A stretch of DNA of 64,000 nucleotides from an uncultured Planctomycetaceae bacterium (lineage in GTDB: Bacteria; Planctomycetota; Planctomycetia; Planctomycetales; Planctomycetaceae): assembly GCA_943787265.1 (NCBI GenBank), contig CALSLT010000013.1, forward strand, positions 62,001 through 126,000. The letters run 5' to 3'. The stretch's first letter is position 1. Each line of letters starts with the position of its first letter. The translations under genes were made by a program, and so were the position numbers. The notes below the pieces were generated by a model. It was not told where the DNA came from. It made no database searches and saw only the letters and a program-made list of their open reading frames with translations. This document shows positions 53,863 to 61,548 of the stretch, in pieces.

Positions 53863-55004
53863 TCCGCTCCGAAATGATCAAGATTCTGCTCGCCCGTGAG
53901 TTCCGCCGACTGATGAAGAATCCGTCAGCGCTGATGCTGCTCGGTCTGCTGTCGGCAGTCGCTCTGTTGATGGCAACCAGCCGTCCGGTTTCGAACAAAG
54001 GTGATCAACAGGGTAATGGCAAGGCGGCACAAGCAGCCGTCGACGTGTGGTTGATCTATGACCAGCGATCTGTGTGGCTGGACCATCTCGCAGAAAATCT
54101 GCCAGACTCGCCGACGATCCGAATCGTGCAGCGCGACCGCGTTCCCATTGAAAACGGAACGTGGAAACTACCTCCGCAGGATGCCGCCGTCGAAGTTGTG
54201 TACGGCGACGAATTCGAAACCAGACAAGGCTCGGCCTTTGGCAAAGTTGTTCTGAACGGCAGATATCCGGGCAAAGACGCCGAGGTACTCGCACCATTCT
54301 GGGACTGGTTCTGGCCGGCACTGACCGAATACCACACTCAAGGACTACGTTTTGAACAGTCGACAGAGCCGCTCAATGCGAAAGCCACCGACGCACCGAC
54401 TTCGCTGGAAGACACATCCGTCGCAGACCTCGTCACGAACGAGTTGATCGCGACGATGCTCCTGCTGATCGTGATGTTCTTCGCTTGCTGCCATCTGCTG
54501 GTTTCATTCACAGCTCAGGATCGCGAGCGTGGCACGCTGGCGGCACTTGTTCTAAGCCCAGCGAACACTTCCGAGATTCTGCTGGCGAAATTCATATTCC
54601 ACCTGCTGATCTCTCTGGGTGGCTGCCTGGCCATTGTCGCGATTCTGAAACCAATCGTTCTGACGCAGCCGGTGCTGTGGCTGGTCATTCTGCTGACGAG
54701 CGTTGGGCTCATGTGCGTCGGCACGTGCATCGCCACACTGGCAAAGACTCAAGCATCGGCAGCGTTGCTCGCTCTATGCTACATGCTGGGCGGAACCGTT
54801 TTGTTCTATCTGGCGACGAAATTCACAGCCTTCGCCTTCATCAAACAGCTCGCGTTTGAGAACTACACGTTTCCCATTCTCTTCGCGACGATGAATCGGC
54901 CGGTCAGCGTTTTTCACACTCCTGGACTGATCACAATGTTGGCGCTGGTCGGAATCTGGATTGGGATCGCCCGATCGTGCTTCTTTCGGTACGGCTGGCG
55001 ATAG
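53859..55004 (+). CDS. ABC-2 type transporter permease
   Basis: 381 residues from the ATG at 53859 overlapping the ATPase stop. One N-terminal helix (ALMLLGLLSAVALLMATS), a periplasmic domain of about 170 residues, then about six helices (LIATMLLLIVMFFACCHLLV, ILLAKFIFHLLISLGGCLAI, ASAALLALCYMLGGTVLFYL). The cytoplasmic loop AQDRERGTLAALVLSPANTS is the coupling region typical of ABC-2 exporters. Substrate unknown; ABC-2 pairs export drugs, lipids or polysaccharide. Confidence 0.85.
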   Translation: MIRSEMIKILLAREFRRLMKNPSALMLLGLLSAVALLMATSRPVSNKGDQQGNGKAAQAAVDVWLIYDQRSVWLDHLAENLPDSPTIRIVQRDRVPIENGTWKLPPQDAAVEVVYGDEFETRQGSAFGKVVLNGRYPGKDAEVLAPFWDWFWPALTEYHTQGLRFEQSTEPLNAKATDAPTSLEDTSVADLVTNELIATMLLLIVMFFACCHLLVSFTAQDRERGTLAALVLSPANTSEILLAKFIFHLLISLGGCLAIVAILKPIVLTQPVLWLVILLTSVGLMCVGTCIATLAKTQASAALLALCYMLGGTVLFYLATKFTAFAFIKQLAFENYTFPILFATMNRPVSVFHTPGLITMLALVGIWIGIARSCFFRYGWR

Positions 55005-55018
55005 AAGCACGGCTCACA

Positions 55019-55118
55019 AGAACAAATCGCAGAGAACGCAGAGTTCTCGCAGAGGCTGCAGAGAGCAAGACAACTCTGCCCGTCCTCTGCGTTTTTCACC
55101 TCTCCGTCCTCTGCGATT
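55019..55118. repeat. CGCAGAG-type palindromic repeat
   Basis: Head AGAACAAATCGCAGAGAACG, tail CCTCTGCGATTT, with four GAG/CTC words between that can pair. Third copy of the family at 44107 and 46688. It lies between the ABC permease and MazG-like genes. Confidence 0.7.
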
Positions 55119-55138
55119 TAACAATTGAACCATGCGAC

Positions 55139-55486
55139 CTACGGCTTCTCGCTGTCGTCACAGTTGCAGATAATCTTGCCGCAGCCGGGGCAGCCGCCGC
55201 CGTATTTCTTCAGGAATGCAGCCTGAAGATCGACGCCAGCCACGTTGGCAATTGTCGCCAGCCAGGCCAGAACATCGGCGAATTCGAACGCCAGAGCTTC
55301 GGTTGCCGGACCGCCAGCGGCTTCGTTCTCGCGAAGAGCGGACGATAACTCGCCGACCTCTTCCATCAGCCACATAAACGTGCCGGGAATTCCGCGAGCC
55401 TCGTCTTTGTCTCCGTACATCTCCTCAATCAACGACTGCATTTTCGCGAGGCTCAGTTCCTGCTGCGGTCCGTCTGGATTGCTCAC
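55139..55486 (-). CDS. MazG-like nucleotide pyrophosphohydrolase domain protein
   Basis: 115 residues from a GTG with AGAGGAG eight bases upstream. MazG-fold signatures: FMWLMEEVGELSSALRENEA near residue 40 (EExxE metal site), then ALAFEFADVLAWLATIANVA (ExxD). The family hydrolyses nucleoside triphosphates. The C-terminus adds a cysteine cluster, CPGCGKIICNC, which may bind a metal and is not part of the usual fold. No signal peptide. Confidence 0.85.
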   Translation of the reverse strand: MSNPDGPQQELSLAKMQSLIEEMYGDKDEARGIPGTFMWLMEEVGELSSALRENEAAGGPATEALAFEFADVLAWLATIANVAGVDLQAAFLKKYGGGCPGCGKIICNCDDSEKP

Positions 55487-55680
55487 GCCGGTAGCTCCTC
55501 TGGCTGAATCAATGGCCCTGTTTCGTTCGGATCAGTGCGAATGCGGAAGCTAACGAGTTGATCCATTTTCTGGAACACGTGCGTTGTGTTGCCATCTTCG
55601 ATCTGAGTTCACTACGCTCGGCACTTCGCGACGAAGACACACCGCAACTCAAACGAGTATGACTACAGGAGCATTCCACG

Positions 55681-56832
55681 ATGCAGGAACAATCAATTCA
55701 GAAACTCAGCGACGATCAATCCGAAGACAACGTCGTCGGTCGCCGATCCTTCCTCAGTGCTGCGGCGGGAGTGGCTGCCAGCGCGGCCGCATCCCTTGCA
55801 GGATCGGCGTCAGCCCGCGACTACGGCCCGAACGCTCAGCCGGCCGGATACCCAGACCCGGACATCGTCGTCCTGGACGATCGATTTAAGAAGTACGCAC
55901 TCGGCAATACCCCAATCCAACGGCTCTTCCACAGCAAAGACATGCTTTGGGCGGAAGGCCCGGCGTGGAACGGCTCGGGTAAGTACCTCGTCTGGAGTGA
56001 CATCCCGAACAACGTTCAGTACCGCTGGCTCGAAGAAGACGGACATGTAAGCAAGTTCCGTCACCCATCGAACAACAGCAACGGAAACACGTTCGACTTC
56101 CAGGGCCGGCAGATTTCGTTCGAACATGGAACTCGCCGAGTCGTCCGCTACGAATACGACGGAACAATCACCGTGCTCGCCGACAAGTTCGAAGGCAAGG
56201 GACTGAACGCTCCCAACGACGGAGCCGTCCATCCGAATGGCGACATCTGGTTCACCGATCCCGGCTACGGCAGCCTGATGAACTACGAAGGCCACCGAGC
56301 ACCGAAAGATGCCGACTGGCCTCGCCCTTACATCAAGGAAGCCATCTACCGGATCGACGCCAAGACCGAGAAGGTGCACAAAGTCGCCGACGACATCTTC
56401 AAGCCAAACGGCCTGTGCTTCTCACCTGACTATAAGAAGCTGTACGCCGCCGACACCGGCTCGTCTCATTACCCAGACGCGACAAAGAACATCCGAGTCT
56501 GGGATATCGCCGACGAGAAGACTCTCAAGAACGGCCGGCAGTTCGCCTCGATGGAGCTTGAGCTGAACGGCGAAGTCGTCGCTGGGCAGGCCGATGGAAT
56601 TCGATGCGACGAAGACGGCAACATCTGGTCCAGTGCCGGCTGGGTTGGAGAAGGCTACGACGGCTGCCACATCTTCGCGGCCGAAGACGGAGCGAGAATC
56701 GGCCAGATTCGCCTGCCCGAAATCTGCTCAAACGTCTGCTTCGGCGGCACAAAAAGAAACCGCCTCTTCATGACCGGCAGCCAGTCACTCTACGCGGTCT
56801 ACACCGAAACAAAAGGCGCTCACATTACTTAA
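55681..56832 (+). CDS. SMP-30/gluconolactonase-like family protein with Tat-type leader
   Basis: 383 residues. Tat leader GRRSFLSAAAGVAASAAASL. Six-bladed propeller pattern: AEGPAWNGSGKYLVWSDIPN (substrate Glu), KFEGKGLNAPNDGAVHPNGD, FKPNGLCFSPDYKKLYAADT (Asn), VAGQADGIRCDEDGNIWSSA (Asp). Such enzymes hydrolyse lactones and bind calcium in the centre. A strong terminator follows. AGGAG lies nine bases before the ATG. Confidence 0.88.
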   Translation: MQEQSIQKLSDDQSEDNVVGRRSFLSAAAGVAASAAASLAGSASARDYGPNAQPAGYPDPDIVVLDDRFKKYALGNTPIQRLFHSKDMLWAEGPAWNGSGKYLVWSDIPNNVQYRWLEEDGHVSKFRHPSNNSNGNTFDFQGRQISFEHGTRRVVRYEYDGTITVLADKFEGKGLNAPNDGAVHPNGDIWFTDPGYGSLMNYEGHRAPKDADWPRPYIKEAIYRIDAKTEKVHKVADDIFKPNGLCFSPDYKKLYAADTGSSHYPDATKNIRVWDIADEKTLKNGRQFASMELELNGEVVAGQADGIRCDEDGNIWSSAGWVGEGYDGCHIFAAEDGARIGQIRLPEICSNVCFGGTKRNRLFMTGSQSLYAVYTETKGAHIT

Positions 56833-56853
56833 ACATCAAGAACTGAAACAAAG

Positions 56854-56883
56854 AAAGCCCGGCACTCAGTAGTGCCGGGCTTT
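56854..56883. terminator. Bidirectional Rho-independent terminator
   Basis: AAAGCCCGGCACT-CAGT-AGTGCCGGGCTTT: perfect 13-bp stem, 4-base loop, T-run TTTTTG after it on the plus strand. It separates the convergent SMP-30 gene and the small membrane gene. Confidence 0.93.
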
Positions 56884-56904
56884 TTGTTTTGGAATCGATC
56901 CCGC

Positions 56905-57126
56905 TCAGGATCTTATCTTCTCCAACTCAATCTTCTCCGTCAGAGTCCGATATCGTCGAGCAAGGCCGAACGCAGTCATCGCACCGATTGCGGCAGTAAT
57001 AAGAAATGGACTCTGGCCGTCTCGCCAAAGGACAACAAGCCCCAGTAAGACAGATAGGATTCCCGCAGCAATTCCAGCACCTGCCATCCGTCGATCCTGC
57101 CGGTAGACCTGTTCGTCTTGAGTCAT
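56905..57126 (-). CDS. Small two-helix membrane protein
   Basis: 73 residues from the ATG at 57126. Two hydrophobic segments (GAGIAAGILSVLLGLVVLWR, FLITAAIGAMTAFGLARRY) and a short charged tail. No family recognised. It is followed by the terminator at 56854 and preceded by another small membrane gene, possibly a unit. Confidence 0.55.
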   Translation of the reverse strand: MTQDEQVYRQDRRMAGAGIAAGILSVLLGLVVLWRDGQSPFLITAAIGAMTAFGLARRYRTLTEKIELEKIRS

Positions 57127-57278
57127 CGAATCGCTTTCCGTAAGCGGTCTACAAAAGGAACGGAGTGTGCGTTGAGGACTTGCAAAGACAAAGGAAAACT
57201 CACTCCAAACCTCCGCATCTTTTTCCTCAGCGGTCTCTGCGTTCCGTTCTTTGGCGGAGTTCAATCTGAACCGACTGC
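57127..57278. repeat. Degenerate CTCTGCGTT-type intergenic repeat
   Basis: Contains GGTCTCTGCGTTCCG and several CTC/GAG words but lacks the AACAAATCGC head. Perhaps a decayed copy. Confidence 0.35.
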
Positions 57279-57500
57279 TCACTCATTTTCAGGCTTGACC
57301 GGACGATAGCGGATGAATAAACAAACGAGCCATAAGATGGTGATGCCAACCGTCAAAGCCACAATCAGACCAAAATGCTCATCACGAGCACTTCGCCACA
57401 TGCGCAAAAGCGACCAAGTCGTCATGATTGCCGAGATGAGGAAAATCACGTCGAGCATTGGCTTAGCGAAGCTCGTCGTTGACTGCTGTCTTTTCGCCAT
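57279..57500 (-). CDS. Small two-helix membrane protein
   Basis: 73 residues. Two hydrophobic segments (MLDVIFLISAIMTTWSLLRM and FGLIVALTVGITILWLVCLF) with a basic N-terminus. GAGG lies five bases upstream of the ATG. No family recognised. It is 53 bases after the DUF1080 gene end on the same strand, perhaps its last gene. Confidence 0.55.
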   Translation of the reverse strand: MAKRQQSTTSFAKPMLDVIFLISAIMTTWSLLRMWRSARDEHFGLIVALTVGITILWLVCLFIRYRPVKPENE

Positions 57501-57552
57501 AGCGGCCTCGCCTTTTCGTCAGAGGAAATCGAAAATGCCAAGCAGTCCCGAG

Positions 57553-58341
57553 TCACTTCTTCAGAACCAGCAATTCAACTTTTCGAAACTCGCACGGATG
57601 GCTCTCTGATTGCAGTGAGATTGTGCCTCCGCTGAGCATTGCTCCGCCGTTGGCTTCGATCAGCTTCTTCCCGATGTCGTCTTTGTCGTCGAGCTGAGGT
57701 TTGTTGTATTCCAGAACGACTTCGCCTTCGTATGAACAACGCATGACTTGGTTGCCTCGCACTTCGACTTCGCAGGTCACCCACTGATCGCCGTGATAGG
57801 TTTTCGATTTTGCTTTGGTGCAGTGGCGTTTTACGAGTTTGTCATCCATCACGACGTGCGTGTAGGGCGTGCAGAGGTTGCCTGTCGTGCGGTCTTTTGC
57901 TCCGTCTCCACCGAGAAGCTGAACTTCGATCGACGCCGGAAAATCCTGGTCAACGGCCATCGTCTCCGGCTTCTGACCGTGAAGCATCAGGCCACTGTTG
58001 CGATATGCCCAGCCTTCGCCGCCTTTGGCCTGCTCGCCGACAAAACGGTACTCAACCCGCAATCGATAATGTGAGAATGAATCTTTGTAGAAGATGTGGC
58101 CGAAACGTTTTCCAAATTCGTCGTACTTCTCGTAGCCAACCTTCATGACTCCGTCTTCAACCCGGAATGTGTTTCCAAAGTTCTCGCCGAGCTTGTGATA
58201 CCTGATTTTCGGAATCCAGCCATCGAGATTCTTGCCGTTAAATAACTGGATCCACTCGCCCGACTTTGAGTCTTCCGCCATTGCGATCGTTGAAGCGAGC
58301 ATCAGTGAAAAAGTGACAAGAAACACTCGTGATACGTTCAT
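57553..58341 (-). CDS. DUF1080 (3-keto-disaccharide hydrolase) family secreted protein
   Basis: 262 residues from the ATG at 58341 (AGAAGG upstream; a longer frame to 58416 lacks a site). Signal peptide MNVSRVFLVTFSLMLASTIA, then WIQLFNGKNLDGWIPKIRYH, GWAYRNSGLMLHGQKPETMA, ASIEVQLLGGDG, and GGAMLSGGTISLQSESHPCE. Single jelly-roll domain; longer than the copy at 555-1253 by an insertion in the middle. The last strand EFRKVELLVLKK is intact. Role as for the first copy. Confidence 0.88.
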   Translation of the reverse strand: MNVSRVFLVTFSLMLASTIAMAEDSKSGEWIQLFNGKNLDGWIPKIRYHKLGENFGNTFRVEDGVMKVGYEKYDEFGKRFGHIFYKDSFSHYRLRVEYRFVGEQAKGGEGWAYRNSGLMLHGQKPETMAVDQDFPASIEVQLLGGDGAKDRTTGNLCTPYTHVVMDDKLVKRHCTKAKSKTYHGDQWVTCEVEVRGNQVMRCSYEGEVVLEYNKPQLDDKDDIGKKLIEANGGAMLSGGTISLQSESHPCEFRKVELLVLKK

Positions 58342-58378
58342 GGTAACCTTCTTGAGAATTGATAAAGGCAAGTCGGAT

Positions 58379-59071
58379 TCATTTCCGTTTACGGTTCCAG
58401 GATTCCGTAGAACCATACACGCTGGTCAGAAGCAGAGCGACTAACAGTCCGGATGCAAATCCGCCAATATGAGCTCCGTACGCGACGCCAGCCGCCGTTT
58501 CCGTGGCGACCGAGTAAATGTCGAATCCGATGCCGACCAAAGCGTAGAGCACCAACTGCCCAGGTGGGATCGGATGAGCCAGTGGAAAAACATCCGGCCA
58601 GGGCAACGCCCATCGCAAAGCCAATCCGAAGTAGACGCCTTCCAGACCAGCGACACCGCCCGAAGCACCGATGATCGGAATCATCGAATTCGGCGACATG
58701 TAGATTTGAGTCAGATTTCCGGCCGCGCCACACAAGAGGCACACAGCCAACGCCCACCAGTTGCCGAGGTGCCGCGAGACCAACGAACCGAAGGCCCACA
58801 GGAAAACCATGTTGCCGACGACGTGCCCAGGTCCGCCGTGTAAAAATATCGGTGTGAACAGTCTCGCGACTGTCGCGAGCAAATCAGCCGTTACGCCATC
58901 AGTTGATGCAGCGGCCAGGCCGTTTCGGAATTCAAGCGGCACTGCTCCAAACGATGGAGACAACCGGGTGTTGGAAATGTCCTGAATCAGAAAAATGAGC
59001 AGACACGCAGCGATCACGGAGACGATCGGGCGATGCGGGAGCAGTCGTAGCTGATTGAGGAAACTTTTCAT
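58379..59071 (-). CDS. Rhomboid family intramembrane serine protease
   Basis: 230 residues from the ATG at 59071. About six helices. Catalytic serine in IGASGGVAGLEG near residue 130 (GxSG), catalytic histidine in AYGAHIGGFASGLLVALLL near 200; helix 2 has HGGPGHVVGNMVFLWAFGSL, matching the family HxxxN block. Cleaves membrane proteins within the bilayer. Substrate unknown. Follows rnc by about 220 bases, which hold a repeat. Confidence 0.87.
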   Translation of the reverse strand: MKSFLNQLRLLPHRPIVSVIAACLLIFLIQDISNTRLSPSFGAVPLEFRNGLAAASTDGVTADLLATVARLFTPIFLHGGPGHVVGNMVFLWAFGSLVSRHLGNWWALAVCLLCGAAGNLTQIYMSPNSMIPIIGASGGVAGLEGVYFGLALRWALPWPDVFPLAHPIPPGQLVLYALVGIGFDIYSVATETAAGVAYGAHIGGFASGLLVALLLTSVYGSTESWNRKRK

Positions 59072-59138
59072 GAGACAAAGTCGCTGCTGAATTCTTTCCC
59101 ACACTAGAGCGGGCGATGAGTTAGGCGTAGCCGTTTTG

Positions 59139-59217
59139 GTAACCCGAAGCGTCAGCGAGGGACAGTCAAGTTTGTATATCAATCATCAGAATCCCTCGCT
59201 GACGCGTCGGGTTACCT
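59139..59217. repeat. Long near-perfect inverted repeat
   Basis: Left arm 59139-59163 (GGTAACCCGAAGCGTCAGCG..) and right arm 59193-59217 match at 24 of 25 positions with 29 bases between. Free-standing, between rnc and the rhomboid gene. Confidence 0.9.
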
Positions 59218-59289
59218 TTCGTGAGACGCTACGTTCAACTCGCGTTCGCAATAACGCTTCGGTTTACCGGTCAGAGTGTTCTCAAATCC

Positions 59290-60066
59290 TCAGTCAACGA
59301 TCTCGTCAATCGATTCCAGAGCGTTCTGAGCAGCGTTCTGTTCCGCCTCTTTTTTGCTCGGCCCCCAAGCTGCGGGAAACATCTGCTGACCAATCGCCGC
59401 AGCGATTTGAAAACACTTCGCGTGGTCCGGCCCTTTTTCGTCGAGCATTTTGTAAGCCGGAGTTTCGCCGAAATTCTTCTGGGCGATCTGCTGAAGCTGA
59501 CTCTTGTAATTCTGACCGTGAGTCGAGTTGCCGACCCGAGTCACTTCATCACTCAAAGTTTCAAGGACAAACTTCTTGGCCGCTCCCCATCCGCCGTCGA
59601 GATAGATCGCGGCGATGATCGCTTCAAAAACTGCCGCAAGAACGGAACTTGGGATCCGATCGTGAATTGCCAGACCTTTACCGAGCAGAAGAAAGCGATC
59701 GAACTTCAACTTGTTGCTCATCTTCGCACAGGTTTGACGACTGACCACTGCCGACTTGATTCGAGTCAGCTCGCCCTCGGAATACTCGGGGTACTTGTCG
59801 AAGAGGTGCTCGCAAACGGCGGCGCCCATGATGGCGTCGCCAAGGAACTCGAGACGCTCGTTCGACTGCCCCCTCGTTGGAGCAATGGAAGAATGCGTCA
59901 GCGAATGCTTCAGGATATTTCGATCGGAAAATGAGTACCGGATCGCCTCTTCGCACTCGGCCAGCTTTTCGTCCGGGATAAAGACACCGGGAAGCGACGG
60001 CGAGTCTTCAGAAAGATCGCTCGCCGCGCGGCCAGATTCACCTGGCACTTCAGCCTCAACAGACAT
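59290..60066 (-). CDS. rnc: Ribonuclease III
   Basis: 258 residues, with a 30-residue acidic/Ser-rich N-terminal extension absent in most homologues. Endonuclease domain: HSSIAPTRGQSNERLEFLGD near residue 70 (signature NERLEFLGD), VSRQTCAKMSNK, VFEAIIAAIYLDGGWGAAKK near 130 (catalytic Glu). dsRNA-binding domain near 185-255 (NYKSQLQQIAQKNFGETPAY). It processes rRNA and other dsRNA. Confidence 0.95.
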   Translation of the reverse strand: MSVEAEVPGESGRAASDLSEDSPSLPGVFIPDEKLAECEEAIRYSFSDRNILKHSLTHSSIAPTRGQSNERLEFLGDAIMGAAVCEHLFDKYPEYSEGELTRIKSAVVSRQTCAKMSNKLKFDRFLLLGKGLAIHDRIPSSVLAAVFEAIIAAIYLDGGWGAAKKFVLETLSDEVTRVGNSTHGQNYKSQLQQIAQKNFGETPAYKMLDEKGPDHAKCFQIAAAIGQQMFPAAWGPSKKEAEQNAAQNALESIDEIVD

Positions 60067-60119
60067 CAGACCTCCACAACGGAAATTTCCGGCAAGCGCG
60101 AAACGCCTGCCTGTTTTCC

Positions 60120-60199
60120 GTTGAAGAAGGGGTTGGCTCCATTGCCGACCGAGTCACCTTACGTGCTCAGCGTTCGATGGAACGAGCCCCTTTTTCAAC
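60120..60199. repeat. Inverted repeat or terminator between ROK and rnc genes
   Basis: GTTGAAGAAGGGGTTGGCTC.. (60120-60142) and ..CGAGCCCCTTTTTCAAC (60177-60199) are inverted at 19 of 23 positions with a 34-base loop. On the minus strand it follows the ROK gene; whether it terminates transcription is open. Confidence 0.55.
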
Positions 60200-60257
60200 G
60201 ACTCAAAACTGACCGACTCAAACTCGATGTTCGAGCCAGCGAAAATCAACAATTAAT

Positions 60258-61319
60258 CTACGACGCGTGGCACTGGGACCGCGCGGCGGCTTCAACACCG
60301 AACTGACTCCACGCACACCCGGCCGCACCGATGAAACCAGCACTCCCCCCGAGACTCGCATAGTCAATCCGGATGTTTGACGACGGAACGGGGAACGAAA
60401 GTTCTTTTATTTCATCGCGAATCTGGCCGACGAATCGTCGACCGAGTCCGGTCTCGTTGCGGCCAAACGTAACATTGCCCCCGAAGAGTACGACGTCAGG
60501 ATCGATCGTGTGCATCAGGTTGGCCGTGCCGTACGCCATGAACTTTGCCGAATCATCGATTAACTGCAGAGCCAATGGGTCGCCAGCCGTGGCCGCATCA
60601 GCGATCAAAAGCGGCGTCAATTCAGAGCCGGAATTCACCAGGTCTCGCAGCAGTGTTGAATCAGCCCCCGAGTCCAACGCGTCCTGCGCACGCTGCACGA
60701 ATCCGGCTGCTCCGGCATAGGCTTCCAGCGTCCCCTTCATGCCTGTCGCACACGGTCGACCGTTTTCAATCTGGACGTAGAGGAACCCACACTCGCCACC
60801 GTGCGAATGGGCACCTTCGACGATCTTTCCGTTAACGATCAGCCCACACCCGACGCCAGTTCCGAGAGTCCACAAAGCGAGAGTATGCGCTCCTTGGCCA
60901 GCTCCACCCCAGAATTCACCATACGCAGCGGCGTTCGCGTCGTTCTGTAACGAAGCTGGCTTCTCGAAGTGGTCGCTGATGATCTGCCTGATCGGAATGT
61001 GTCGCCACTTGGGAAGATTCGCGGGCTCCATCAGAATCCCGTTCGGGATGTCCAGCGTGCCCGGCGTGGCGAGACCGATCGCGGTGATATTCCGCATTCG
61101 AATCGGGCTTTGCTCAATCGCTTCCTCGACGGCGTGCTGAATGTTCTTCAGGCCGTGCTCCGGGCCTTTGTCAGCTTCCGTAGGCAGAACGATGCTGGAA
61201 AGCGGTTTTCCGCTGCTGGTCACAACGCCCGCTTTGATATTTGTGCCGCCGACATCGACGCCGACGAAAAACTCCTGCACGCCCTTGTTCCGATCCTTCG
61301 GACTGATTGCTCGGGACAT
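60258..61319 (-). CDS. ROK family sugar kinase-like protein
   Basis: 353 residues from the ATG at 61319 (AAGGAA upstream). Phosphate-binding VGVDVGGTNIKAGVV near residue 20, catalytic ASLQNDANAAAYGEFWGGAG near 105, ALWTLGTGVGCGLIVNGKIV near 130, and SHGGECGF. The usual zinc motif CxCGxxGCxE is changed to CATGMKGTLE, so two of three cysteines are replaced and the zinc site is probably absent. The catalytic Asp (NDAN) is kept. Kinase for a hexose or related sugar, or a non-catalytic relative. Confidence 0.85.
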   Translation of the reverse strand: MSRAISPKDRNKGVQEFFVGVDVGGTNIKAGVVTSSGKPLSSIVLPTEADKGPEHGLKNIQHAVEEAIEQSPIRMRNITAIGLATPGTLDIPNGILMEPANLPKWRHIPIRQIISDHFEKPASLQNDANAAAYGEFWGGAGQGAHTLALWTLGTGVGCGLIVNGKIVEGAHSHGGECGFLYVQIENGRPCATGMKGTLEAYAGAAGFVQRAQDALDSGADSTLLRDLVNSGSELTPLLIADAATAGDPLALQLIDDSAKFMAYGTANLMHTIDPDVVLFGGNVTFGRNETGLGRRFVGQIRDEIKELSFPVPSSNIRIDYASLGGSAGFIGAAGCAWSQFGVEAAARSQCHAS

Positions 61320-61548
61320 GAAATTTCCTTGAGTGGTCGCAACTGTCCGGTGTCCATTCCGGAAACGAAAGTCGCGGGATATTCAGAAAACACGAATAAT
61401 TAGAAATGGATTAAGCGGTCGAGTATAGGCTCGTTTTGGAGCGAGAATCAACGTGCGTTCCGGCCACAACGCGTGACTGTGTCAGAATTTGCTTTTCTGG
61501 CCTGCTCGGTTAGCGACTTCGGTCTGTCGGAATCAGCCATGAATGCCA

